The notes beneath the pieces are model-generated. The model saw only the letters and a list, made by a program, of their open reading frames with translations, made no database searches and was not told the DNA's origin. The position numbers and the translations under genes are program-made. A DNA stretch of 64,000 nt from Paenibacillus sp. FSL H8-0079 (GTDB lineage: Bacteria; Bacillota; Bacilli; Paenibacillales; Paenibacillaceae), in assembly GCF_037991315.1 (NCBI RefSeq), contig NZ_CP150300.1, forward strand, positions 5,642,001 through 5,706,000. The letters run 5' to 3'. This document shows, piece after piece, positions 27,912-36,054 of this stretch (position 1 is its first letter; each line of letters opens with the position of its first letter).

Positions 27912-29694
27912 GTTGGTCCCCTCCTGCTGGCAAAGTGAAAGAAACCTCTGTTCCTTCCCCATATACACTCGTAATCTGCAATCCATATGGCTCCCCGTAC
28001 GTCAGTGTTAAGCGTTGATGTACATTACGCATGCCGATCCGACTCTTCTCCTGTTCCTCTGGTCCACAGATGAACTGCACTACCTCAGCCAGTCGTTCTG
28101 GCGTTATGCCTGCACCATCGTCATCCACACGGATCTGCACAATGTTCTCTACTAAACGAATACTTATATTCACACGAACTGTACCCTCTTTGTTCTCCAG
28201 ACCATGAACAATCGCATTCTCAACCAGAGGTTGAATAATCAAAGGCGGAATGTACATCTTCTCCACCTCAGGATCGATATGGATCTGGAACGCAAGTCGG
28301 TCGCCGTAACGAAATTTCTGAATTTCTAAATAGGAACGTACCATCTCAAGTTCAGCCCGGAAGGTTGTTTTTCCACTGCCAATCTCCAGACTCTTGCGCA
28401 TCAGCTTGCCCAGCAGCCTGACGATGTTGGCAATCTCTGCTTCTCCCTTAATATGCGCTTTCATGCGAATGGACTCCAAAGCATTAAACAAGAAATGAGG
28501 ATTGATTTGGCTCGCCATCATTTTCAGTTTAATCTCTTTCTGGGCGATTTCCAATTGATTGTTCTGTTCGGTCGCTTCTACCACCTGCGTCATGAGTTCA
28601 TTGATACTTTTCACCATATAGTTAAACTGTCGTGACAGTTGTCCGATCTCATCGTTGCCATCAATTCTCGAAGTCACGTTCAGGTCGCCTAATGCAAGCT
28701 TGTTAAGGTGTTTACTCAGACGCAGCAATCGGTTCGAAGTGAGGAACGAGATGATATATACGAATAATAGGGCGATAACCAGCACAAGGATAATAAAAAT
28801 CATGCCGATCATGCTAACGGTGTTGGCGTCTTTGACTATATTTTTGGTGGCAAAAACCGAAATAACCTTCAGGCTGTTCATGCTCGATCCAGGGCCCAGT
28901 TCATCAATAACAATGTTGGAGGGTTCCCCCTGAAAGTCAGCTTCTATGGTGCCTTTAGCCTGATTCTGCAGATCGACGCCAAAATCAAGTTCGTTCAGCG
29001 TTTTACCGACCAGCTCGGTATTCTTGGCTGCAACCACATAGCCCTGCTCATCCGTAATCAACGTCTCGAACTGCTCTTGACGCAACAATCCATTCAGCTC
29101 ATCCTGATTGATCACAATCATCAGCACACCCTCAGTCCGATATTCGGCAAAAGGTACTTTGCGTACCAGGCTAAGCTTGTGTACAGGATTATCTCCCTTG
29201 TCTGGAATGTAAAACCACCCGATGCTGGTCGTTTTCAATGCCTGCTGATACCAGTAACTCTCTTCGGTCTGCTTGTCTACCGGGATGAATTCGAGGTTGT
29301 TGATCAGTGTCGGATTGGTCGAGTAAAACCGAATGCCGGCAACTTCACGGTACAGACGCCTGTATTCTTGAAAATCTTTGTATGCGAGATAAGCCGACGT
29401 CAGCTGCACAACACTCTCGTAACGTTTATTCACGATCTCCTTGAGATCCGCATTAAACATTAAAAGGTTGGATATGTCGGTTGGCACACGCAGCATGGTT
29501 GCCGTCTGGCTCTTGATCTTGTCCACATTGATGATCGTCTGCCCAATCGCGTTATCCAGGGCTTGCTGGCGAAAATAACTGGTCACCGCCAGACCGACAA
29601 TCAGGACCGGAATCATGACAACCAATACATAGGAAATGAGCAATTTATGCTTTAATTTGAGATTATTCGTGGTTCGTATTAACCTTTTAAACAT
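27904..29694 (-). CDS. Sensor histidine kinase, YesM family
   Basis: 596 residues. TM1 (about 18-40), an extracellular dCache-like sensor (about 45-285), TM2 (about 295-318), HAMP (320-372), then a His_kinase domain with His400 in SQINPHFLFNALESIR and an HATPase_c domain (about 480-590, VENAIVHGLENKEG, VDDDGAG). It senses an extracellular sugar or a loaded binding protein and phosphorylates the AraC-type regulator encoded next. First gene of the glycan locus. The promoter region upstream is unremarkable; GTAAGCGCTTATAC near 29716-29730 may be a cre-like site. Confidence 0.94.
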   Translation of the reverse strand: MFKRLIRTTNNLKLKHKLLISYVLVVMIPVLIVGLAVTSYFRQQALDNAIGQTIINVDKIKSQTATMLRVPTDISNLLMFNADLKEIVNKRYESVVQLTSAYLAYKDFQEYRRLYREVAGIRFYSTNPTLINNLEFIPVDKQTEESYWYQQALKTTSIGWFYIPDKGDNPVHKLSLVRKVPFAEYRTEGVLMIVINQDELNGLLRQEQFETLITDEQGYVVAAKNTELVGKTLNELDFGVDLQNQAKGTIEADFQGEPSNIVIDELGPGSSMNSLKVISVFATKNIVKDANTVSMIGMIFIILVLVIALLFVYIISFLTSNRLLRLSKHLNKLALGDLNVTSRIDGNDEIGQLSRQFNYMVKSINELMTQVVEATEQNNQLEIAQKEIKLKMMASQINPHFLFNALESIRMKAHIKGEAEIANIVRLLGKLMRKSLEIGSGKTTFRAELEMVRSYLEIQKFRYGDRLAFQIHIDPEVEKMYIPPLIIQPLVENAIVHGLENKEGTVRVNISIRLVENIVQIRVDDDGAGITPERLAEVVQFICGPEEQEKSRIGMRNVHQRLTLTYGEPYGLQITSVYGEGTEVSFTLPAGGDQHV

Positions 29695-29876
29695 GTCTGC
29701 ACCTTCCGTCGTCTGTATAAGCGCTTACATATAAAGAGCAGGATCAGGATGCCCTGTCCTTTTAATTCATCATACCACATAACCGCGAAAATTCGGATTG
29801 TCATCTAACCTCTAACAGAAGAGGCCGCCATTAACATGGCGACCGGGCTTACCGAATTATTTCTGCTGACAGAAGT

Positions 29877-30150
29877 TTAGTGACTCCTAGATGGGCGAAA
29901 TCCATATCCTTTGGCACGCCATGCAACAATCAAAGCCACCAGTGATAAAACCAAGATGGCCCAGTTAAATGACGAAGCTCCCCATTGATTCAGAAGAACA
30001 CCTCCCACCATTCCCCCAAGGGCAATAGCCAGATTCCAAACGGTTGTATTAATCGGCATGACGAGATCCACACCCTGTTCGCCCGTAGCTTGAGCAAGTG
30101 CAGTCTGCAACAGGGTAGCCGCACCGCCAAATGTCAGACCCCATCCAGCC
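29877..30150 (-). pseudogene. C-terminal remnant of an MFS transporter
   Basis: The frame reads AGWGLTFGGAATLLQTALAQATGEQGVDLVMPINTTVWNLAI-type sequence, the last two to three helices of a drug or sugar efflux MFS protein, ending at a stop at 29877. Going upstream it hits a stop codon (TAA near 30160) and the remaining nine or so helices are missing: the OsmC gene's terminator follows directly. No start with a ribosome site is visible. A deletion has therefore removed most of the gene. Confidence 0.75.
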
Positions 30151-30188
30151 TGACTTTACTTACGAACTGTTGATGGGTTAGAAACACC

Positions 30189-30217
30189 AAAAAGACACTC
30201 CCACGATTGGAAGTGCC
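30189..30217 (-). terminator. Terminator of the osmC-like gene
   Basis: GGCACTTCCA atcg TGGGAGTGTC followed by TTTTT on the minus strand. Confidence 0.8.
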
Positions 30218-30246
30218 TGCTCAGTGTAGAATTTGTACGTGTGCTG

Positions 30247-30669
30247 TTAAGGACGAGGTGTGCTTACTCCATTCAGAATCAGTTTCGGATGAATATCGGC
30301 GCTCAGCGAAGCGGAGACTGCACAATATTTCTCTTCGGCCATTTGGATGGCTTTCCAGATGCGATAATCCGGGATATCTCCATCGACCTTGAAGATCAGA
30401 TCAATGGATGTGAAACCTTTAGGCATCTCTTCGCTTCGTGTGCCTTGCGCTTCAATCTCAATCGATTCAATTTTGTCCAGGAAAGCGTCCAAAATCATCG
30501 TGATATCGATTCCCATACAGCCGCCGAGACCAGCGAGTAACAATTCCATCGGGGTCGCACCCTTGCTGTCACCACCATAAGCAGCAGTGGCATCCATACC
30601 AACGGCGTAGCCAGAGGGTCCTTCGGAAGTAAACGCGCGTTTGCCTTTCCATACGGTTGTTACATTCAT
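30247..30669 (-). CDS. OsmC-family peroxidase-like protein
   Basis: 140 residues of the OsmC/Ohr fold. The two conserved cysteines are Cys51 (LGGCMGIDI) and Cys115 (EEKYCAVSASL), the thiol pair that reduces organic hydroperoxides in this family. The short form with PMELLLAGLGGCMG resembles the YhfA/OsmC-like subgroup rather than Ohr. It acts in the cytoplasm. Single-gene unit with its own terminator. The precise substrate is not known for this subgroup. Confidence 0.88.
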   Translation of the reverse strand: MNVTTVWKGKRAFTSEGPSGYAVGMDATAAYGGDSKGATPMELLLAGLGGCMGIDITMILDAFLDKIESIEIEAQGTRSEEMPKGFTSIDLIFKVDGDIPDYRIWKAIQMAEEKYCAVSASLSADIHPKLILNGVSTPRP

Positions 30670-30737
30670 GATGTTATCCTTCTTTCTTACAATAGTTTAA
30701 GTTCAAGCGAAAAAGGTTTGCACTTGCCACTCCGATG

Positions 30738-30847
30738 ACAGAATAACCTTCCGATCGCTGTTATCCCCAGATTTTTTTGATTCCCTTCTTCAAGGGGAAA
30801 ATCAGGGGATAAAGGCGCACGCTCCGCTTCTTCAGGTTTCTTCTGTC
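30738..30847. repeat. Dispersed hairpin repeat, copy 2
   Basis: 110-base relative of 5002-5150, here between the osmC-like gene and the amino acid ABC ATPase gene. TTATCCCCAGATTTT (30761-30775) pairs with AAAATCAGGGGATAA (30798-30812) with a single A/A mismatch. Compared with copy 1 one A-T pair has become G-C, so pairing is kept while sequence changes. The ends carry inverted ACAGAA/TTCTGT. Confidence 0.75.
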
Positions 30848-30928
30848 CTCTCCGTTCTTGTGCAAAAAGTTTAGTTGAACTGATATCGTTCATGACCTTA
30901 AATACCCGCTCCGAGTACGTTCGTTCAT

Positions 30929-30943
30929 CCGATCGCTGTTATC
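30929..30943. repeat. Fragment of the dispersed repeat
   Basis: CCGATCGCTGTTATC is identical to 30751-30765 inside copy 2 and lies five bases beyond the stop codon of the ABC ATPase gene. Only this edge of the element is present, consistent with a decayed or truncated third copy. Confidence 0.5.
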
Positions 30944-30947
30944 TTTA

Positions 30948-31694
30948 TCAAAATTCAGTAATTTGTTGCAAGAAACGACGGGTGCGTTCCTGCTTCGGCT
31001 GTTCAAAGAACGCCTGTGGACTTGCCTCTTCCACGATCGATCCATCCGCCATAAAGACGATTTTGTTCGCCACATTCCGGGCAAACTTCAATTCATGTGT
31101 CACGACGAGCATCGTCATGCCTTCCTCTGCCAGCTCCTTCATTACGGAAAGCACCTCTCCGACAAGTTCAGGGTCAAGGGCTGAAGTAGGCTCATCAAAC
31201 AGCATCACTTCCGGTTCCATCGCGAGTGCACGTGCAATGGCGACTCGCTGCTGTTGTCCACCGGACAATCGGGATGGATACGCATCCTGCTTGTCAGAGA
31301 GCCCAACCCGATCCAGCAGAATCCGGCCGCGTTCGGCCGCTTCGTCACGTTTGATTTTTTTCACCGTAACTAGGCCTTCCATCACATTGCCCAGCACTGT
31401 CTTGTGCGGATACAGATTGAACTGCTGAAATACCATGCCGGTCTGGCGACGAATCTCTAGTACCCGTGCACGTTGGACTCGCAGCGGATCTGCGCTGTTG
31501 ACCACAACACCGTTCACTTCAATCTGTCCTCCGGACAACTCTTCCAGTCCATTCAGGCAGCGCAGCAAGGTACTCTTGCCGGAGCCACTCGGTCCGAGCA
31601 ATACAACAATATCTTTGGCATCGACATGCAGATCGATGTTCGTAAGTACTTCGTTCTTTTGAAAACGTTTGGTAAGTCCGGTTGTTGTAATCAT
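30948..31694 (-). CDS. Polar amino acid ABC transporter ATPase
   Basis: 248 residues. Walker A GPSGSGKS (about 34-41), signature LSGGQQQRVAIARAL, Walker B VMLFDEP and the switch His in VVTHEL are all intact. It is of the GlnQ/HisP/TcyC class that energises uptake of polar amino acids. It ends with a double stop TGATAA. It lies 16 bases after the permease. Cystine or glutamine are the usual substrates for such three-gene sets; I cannot choose between them. Confidence 0.93.
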   Translation of the reverse strand: MITTTGLTKRFQKNEVLTNIDLHVDAKDIVVLLGPSGSGKSTLLRCLNGLEELSGGQIEVNGVVVNSADPLRVQRARVLEIRRQTGMVFQQFNLYPHKTVLGNVMEGLVTVKKIKRDEAAERGRILLDRVGLSDKQDAYPSRLSGGQQQRVAIARALAMEPEVMLFDEPTSALDPELVGEVLSVMKELAEEGMTMLVVTHELKFARNVANKIVFMADGSIVEEASPQAFFEQPKQERTRRFLQQITEF

Positions 31695-31710
31695 CGCTTC
31701 TCTCCTCCTA

Positions 31711-32355
31711 TCAGTAAGCGCGGGCCAACCGGCGCTCCACTTGTTCCAGAATGGCCGAGAAGCCGATACTCATAATCCAGTAGATCACACCGATGGCCAG
31801 ATAAAAAGGCATATTCAATGCATATTGTGATACCAGCAGCTGTGCTGAACGCAACAACTCGGTAACACCGATGGCTGCCACGAGTGATGTTTCCTTCAAC
31901 ATGCCAATAAAGGTGTTCCCCATCGGCGGAATCGCAATGCGCACAGCCTGAGGGAAGATAATGCGTCTCATCGCTTGAGCCGGGGTCATTCCCGTTGCGT
32001 ATGCAGCTTCCGTCTGTCCTTTAGGCACAGCCTGAATGGCTCCACGGAACGTCTCCGACAGAAATGCACCTGCATTCAGACTCAGTCCCAGACATGCTGC
32101 GGTGAGCGATCCCAGGGTCACTCCATAATCGACCAATCCGTAATAAATGACGAATAATTGCACCAGCAGCGGGGTTCCCCGCATGATAGATACATAAAAC
32201 CTTGCGATCAACCTAAGCCACATCGGTCCCTTCAGACGAGCAATCGCAACAAGCACCCCGATGATAAAGGCAAAAAACATGGAGATCACAGTTACATACA
32301 GCGTATAATAAGCCCCCTTCAGAAAGAAGGGGATATTCTCAAATACCAGTTCCAT
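31711..32355 (-). CDS. Polar amino acid ABC transporter permease
   Basis: 214 residues, HisM/GlnP-like, with five predicted helices. The EAA loop reads EAAYATGMTPAQAMRRIIFPQAVRIAIPP (about 137-165) and RGTPLLVQLFVIYYGL (about 60-75) is the family signature. It forms a homodimeric pore for the ATPase encoded next. The gene starts 32 bases after the binding protein stop. Confidence 0.93.
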   Translation of the reverse strand: MELVFENIPFFLKGAYYTLYVTVISMFFAFIIGVLVAIARLKGPMWLRLIARFYVSIMRGTPLLVQLFVIYYGLVDYGVTLGSLTAACLGLSLNAGAFLSETFRGAIQAVPKGQTEAAYATGMTPAQAMRRIIFPQAVRIAIPPMGNTFIGMLKETSLVAAIGVTELLRSAQLLVSQYALNMPFYLAIGVIYWIMSIGFSAILEQVERRLARAY

Positions 32356-32387
32356 GGGTCAAATCTTCCCTTCGCCTTGCAGGTTCA

Positions 32388-33239
32388 TTATTGCGCAGGC
32401 TCTTCACCAAACCATTTTTTGAAAATGGTATCGTACGTGCCATCATCTTTCATGCCTTTGAGGGCATCATTCAGTGCAGCCACGAGTTCCGGGTTGTCTT
32501 TGCGTACTGCAATTCCTGCTTGGTCACTCTTAATCGCTTCACCTACAGCTTTGATATTTAATCCGTTGGCATCCACAATCGGCTTCAGCGCGTACATGTT
32601 GTTGATTGTCGCGTCAATCCGCCCGGCATTCAGGTCTTTAAGTGAAGAGATGACATCGTCATAGGTTTTAATCGTGAAGTCGCCCACTTTCGGCAACACT
32701 TCATTACGCAGATATGATTCATCATTCGTACCCAGACCTACGCCAATCGTTTTACCTTTGAAATCCTCCAGCTTGGTAATATCGTTATTGTCTTCCTTTA
32801 CGATGATTTTAACTTGGTTCGTAATATACGGATCACTGAAATCCAGTACTTTCTTACGATCATCGGTAATGGTCATCTGGCTGATGATGGCATCCAGCTT
32901 TTTGGCTTGCAGACTTGGTGTCAGACCGGAGAACTCCTGGGATACAAATTCAACCTCTACACCCAGACGCTTCGCAACCTCACGTGCGATATCAGCATCG
33001 TAGCCATCCATTTCTTTCTTATCGTTCAGGAAGTTGTATGGTGCGTATGTGCCCATCATGCCCACTTTGATAACGCCAGCAGACTTGATCTGCTCCAGTT
33101 CATTGCTTGCCTGTGCACCGTTCGTGCCTCCATTGTCTGTTGCTTTACTTCCACAAGCGCTAAGTACCAGCACGGTCATCAGCAGAATCGCTGTCAAAGA
33201 CCAGCCTTTACGAGTTTTCGATCCATATGTGTTGTTCAT
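32388..33239 (-). CDS. Polar amino acid-binding lipoprotein
   Basis: 283 residues: a signal peptide with lipobox VLSAC (Cys29) and a class 3 solute-binding domain (GVIKVGMMGTYAPYNF, DGYDADIAREVAKRLG, AIISQMTITDDRKKVLDFSDPY). It captures the amino acid outside the membrane for the permease and ATPase genes that follow. The set SBP-permease-ATPase forms one operon on the minus strand, with the TetR gene 116 bases upstream on the same strand. Confidence 0.93.
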   Translation of the reverse strand: MNNTYGSKTRKGWSLTAILLMTVLVLSACGSKATDNGGTNGAQASNELEQIKSAGVIKVGMMGTYAPYNFLNDKKEMDGYDADIAREVAKRLGVEVEFVSQEFSGLTPSLQAKKLDAIISQMTITDDRKKVLDFSDPYITNQVKIIVKEDNNDITKLEDFKGKTIGVGLGTNDESYLRNEVLPKVGDFTIKTYDDVISSLKDLNAGRIDATINNMYALKPIVDANGLNIKAVGEAIKSDQAGIAVRKDNPELVAALNDALKGMKDDGTYDTIFKKWFGEEPAQ

Positions 33240-33355
33240 TACATTAACTTCCTCTCATTCGTATATTCATCTCTTGATGTACATTGGGTTACTTCGTTGT
33301 CATTAAACCGCAGTTGTACCCATTATTCCCTGTTACTTGCTTAATCATGTGAATC

Positions 33356-33988
33356 TTATGTGCCCAGGAGTCCGTAAAACTCAAAACTTGCTGCTTCAGC
33401 TGCCAGCGATGAAGCTGTCATGGCTGAGAACTTGCTGTGCAACTCATCAGAGCCGAACAACCAGCGCGATATCATACCCTCAATCATGCTAACCAACAAT
33501 GCAGCCCGAAGCGGCACATCCATGTCCTGAGGCAACATGCCGAGTTCGATGGCACGTTCCATATTGTGACGGAACGCTGTCTCGACGCCATTACGTGTCT
33601 CCTCGACCAGACGTTGTACGGATTCTTCGGTCACGATGCCTTTGAGCAGCAACTCCATAAAATAACGATTCTTTGCAGCAAAGGAAAACATGTCGGTGAA
33701 CAGCCTTTCCGATGCTTTCACCATATCCTCTATTGATCCGGCATCCTTGCGGTAACCTTGCCCAATTGCCTCAAGCAACTTCTCCTTGCCCGTTAATACA
33801 ATCTCCGAAGCAATGGCTTCTTTACTCTTGAAGTGCCAGTAGAACGTTCCTTGCGCAACACCAGCTTCACGGACGATATCGGAAATTTTCGTCTGATGGT
33901 AGCCTTGAGTCGCAAACCGCTCCATCGCTATGCGAATTATCTGGTCCCGGCGTTCTTCACCGGGTTCCAAACTGTTAATTTTGGTCAT
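33356..33988 (-). CDS. TetR/AcrR-family transcriptional regulator
   Basis: 210 residues. The N-terminal TetR helix-turn-helix spans about 15-60 (RDQIIRIAMERFATQGYHQTKISDIVREAGVAQGTFYWHFKSKEAI), followed by an all-helical ligand domain of the YfiR/AcrR_C type. It is transcribed away from uppP and towards the amino acid transporter. A short tandem TCAG/GTCA motif just upstream (34008-34025) may be its own operator. Ligand unknown. Confidence 0.9.
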   Translation of the reverse strand: MTKINSLEPGEERRDQIIRIAMERFATQGYHQTKISDIVREAGVAQGTFYWHFKSKEAIASEIVLTGKEKLLEAIGQGYRKDAGSIEDMVKASERLFTDMFSFAAKNRYFMELLLKGIVTEESVQRLVEETRNGVETAFRHNMERAIELGMLPQDMDVPLRAALLVSMIEGMISRWLFGSDELHSKFSAMTASSLAAEAASFEFYGLLGT

Positions 33989-34007
33989 TCATGTAACCCT
34001 CCCGATT

Positions 34008-34043
34008 GATCAGTCAGTCAGTTAATTAATATCCTATGGGATA
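34008..34043. promoter_or_regulatory. Possible TetR operator region between the TetR gene and uppP
   Basis: TGATCAGTCAGTCAGTTAA (34008-34026) contains tandem TCAG units, and TATCC/GGATA (34030-34034, 34039-34043) forms a small dyad. Both lie 20-55 bases before the TetR start, where autoregulatory sites are common. Confidence 0.4.
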
Positions 34044-34202
34044 ACTAGGTTTTTGTCAATATAGTTTTAAACAAATGGTTACAAGCATAAGTTGAAGTTG
34101 AGTGCATTTGTGATCATAATAGGTGATAGTCTTGTTCAGATGAACAGGCATGGTCAAGCAGGACAGCCTGTGCTGTCACCTGCATTTCAAGGAGGAAGAG
34201 AA

Positions 34203-35012
34203 TTGGACATTATATCATCCATTATTATGGGCATCATCGAAGGTTTGACTGAGTTTTTGCCCGTGTCCTCTACTGGACACATGATTCTGACTGCCCACTT
34301 GCTGGGTTTATCGGAGGACAACGAGTCAGTCAAAACGTTTGAGGTGGTTGTTCAACTCGGAGCTGTACTTGCTGTTGTAGTACTGTACTGGAACAAATTC
34401 ATTGATATGTTCCGCTTCACCGGTGGGACAAGGTCGTATTCCCGCCGCCTCAATCTGGGACATATCTTCCTGGCGATGGTTCCTGCCGTAGTCATCGGAC
34501 TTGTATTCCGCGACTGGATCAAAGCACATTTATTTGGTCCGGAGACAGTGCTGTACAGCCTCGTTATTGGTGGTATATTGATGATTGTAGCCGAACGCTG
34601 GAGTCGCAAGAGTGCACGGATTACTACCCATGATGTCGATGATATTTCCTACAAACAGGCATTCGTGGTAGGACTATTTCAGATATTGGCGTTATGGCCA
34701 GGCTTCTCCCGTTCCGGGTCAACGATCTCAGGTGGTCTCTTTGCAGGGGTAAGCCGTGTAGCCGCTGCCGAGTTCACATTCCTCGTGTCTGTGCCGATTA
34801 TGATTGGTGCTACTGGATATGACCTGTACAAGAGTATCGATCACCTGAACGGCAGTGATTTCCCGATCTTCGCAATTGGATTCATCGCTGCGTTCATCGT
34901 CGCCATGCTGGCGATCAAGACGTTCTTGTCCATTTTGAAAAAATTGAGCCTGACCGTCTTCGCTGTATATCGCTTCGTCTTGGCAGCTGTCTTCTTTATT
35001 ATTTTGATGTAA
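34203..35012 (+). CDS. uppP: Undecaprenyl-diphosphatase
   Basis: 269 residues from a TTG start at 34203 that follows AAGGAGGAAGAGAA; the longer frame from 34092 adds a non-conserved tail. An integral membrane BacA/UppP enzyme that dephosphorylates undecaprenyl diphosphate to recycle the peptidoglycan carrier lipid and gives bacitracin tolerance. The two signature regions are EGLTEFLPVSSTGH (Glu13, Glu17, Ser22, His26) and PGFSRSGSTISGG near 160-175. About eight helices. It is monocistronic with a strong terminator. Confidence 0.93.
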   Translation: MDIISSIIMGIIEGLTEFLPVSSTGHMILTAHLLGLSEDNESVKTFEVVVQLGAVLAVVVLYWNKFIDMFRFTGGTRSYSRRLNLGHIFLAMVPAVVIGLVFRDWIKAHLFGPETVLYSLVIGGILMIVAERWSRKSARITTHDVDDISYKQAFVVGLFQILALWPGFSRSGSTISGGLFAGVSRVAAAEFTFLVSVPIMIGATGYDLYKSIDHLNGSDFPIFAIGFIAAFIVAMLAIKTFLSILKKLSLTVFAVYRFVLAAVFFIILM

Positions 35013-35050
35013 TCACTACAAAATCAATTCATTAAGACAGGCAAAATCAA

Positions 35051-35095
35051 TGGCGGCCTCACATTCCATTCGGAACGAGGCCGCCATATTTTATA
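35051..35095 (+). terminator. Terminator of uppP
   Basis: ATGGCGGCCTC pairs with GAGGCCGCCAT, followed by ATTTTAT. The rest of 35096-35283 holds nothing I can support. Confidence 0.85.
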
Positions 35096-35283
35096 TCCTG
35101 AGCTATGCTTCTGTTGCTTCATGATTCTGTTACTGCTTCAGAGACAGAAATATCTGTAATTAGAAGAAGTCTTATTCTTCATTACTTCCTTCTTTGCTCG
35201 GGTGGGTCATTGATGATACCTACGAGGTATACTATGTATCATGGACAACCAGATTCATATTCACTTCTAAAAAGCAGTCTGGC

Positions 35284-35466
35284 TTAGTACCACTCTTTCA
35301 CTTGAATGTTCCGGTGTTTCTTCCGATACTTTAATCTCTCAAGCAGTTTATATCTATTCTCCTTTTGTTCCTGCAGCAACTGCTTCACTCCGATCATCAA
35401 TAATCGGTATCTTCGGTCATCATTGTGACTTAATTGGTGCATTTCTTCAAAAATTTCATTCTTCAT
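35284..35466 (-). CDS. Small basic protein, unknown function
   Basis: About 60 residues from ATG 35466 (or 65 from GTG 35481), rich in Lys, Arg and Glu: MKNEIFEEMHQLSHNDDRRYRLLMIGVK and so on. It is predicted to be mostly helical and amphipathic. A GGAG lies rather far upstream of the ATG. No terminator follows. I do not recognise a family, and the frame could be fortuitous. Confidence 0.45.
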   Translation of the reverse strand: MKNEIFEEMHQLSHNDDRRYRLLMIGVKQLLQEQKENRYKLLERLKYRKKHRNIQVKEWY

Positions 35467-35599
35467 ACGAATCTTGTTCACTCCAAATATTCAGTTTGTT
35501 CTACCAGTATACATGGGTGAACTGAACAAATTCTAAACAAACGCTGTTCCTCAGTTTCACTTATTCGTATGCACATCATCCGGGCTGGATTGAAACAGA

Positions 35600-35634
35600 A
35601 AAACCCCTTCTTGTCGCGGGACAAGAAGGGGTCT
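35600..35634 (-). terminator. Terminator of the thioredoxin-like gene
   Basis: ACCCCTTCTTGTC gcgg GACAAGAAGGGGT is a perfect 13-bp stem followed by TTTTTC on the minus strand. Confidence 0.95.
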
Positions 35635-35642
35635 TCGTATGC

Positions 35643-35969
35643 TTAAACTTTAGATTCAAGCGTCTCCAGGTACTCGGAGATTTGAGCAGGTGTTTTCGCC
35701 CATTTGCTGTGCAGATGTGCGATTTTCTTGCCGTTCTGGAAAACGAGCAGGCTTGGAATGCCGCGTACGCCATTCTCTTCGGCAAACGGCTGGAACTTTT
35801 CTGCATCCAGGGCATAGAAGGTTTTATCCGTATGCTGGTCGATAACATCCCCGATAAAGCGATCCAGGTTTTTGCAATCCGGACACCAGGTTGTATCAAA
35901 TTTAATGACGGTAAAACCATCAGAGTTAATTGTATCAAGATATTGTTGTTCACTTTGAATTCTTTCCAT
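35643..35969 (-). CDS. Thioredoxin-like protein (YtpP type)
   Basis: 108 residues with a thioredoxin fold and the redox motif WCPDC (Cys29, Cys32), the cis-proline in RGIPSLLVF near 70. Length and motif match the YtpP group of Bacillales, whose members act in cytoplasmic thiol-disulfide exchange. The Pro-Asp dipeptide in the active site differs from the CGPC of classical thioredoxin. Single-gene unit. Confidence 0.9.
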   Translation of the reverse strand: MERIQSEQQYLDTINSDGFTVIKFDTTWCPDCKNLDRFIGDVIDQHTDKTFYALDAEKFQPFAEENGVRGIPSLLVFQNGKKIAHLHSKWAKTPAQISEYLETLESKV

Positions 35970-36054
35970 ATGTCTTCTCTCCTTTGGTTGTTCTTTTTTG
36001 GACTGATCTTCATTGTACCTCGTATAGTTACAATTGAAAATAGGCTTATTGGCG

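Noticed and set aside
30687..30893. 68-codon frame on the minus strand inside the dispersed repeat
   Set aside because: The same region in copy 1 has indels that break the frame and the conservation is in the RNA hairpin, so it is not a protein gene.
35105..35287. 60-codon frame on the plus strand after uppP
   Set aside because: No ribosome site, no terminator of its own, and no sequence features.
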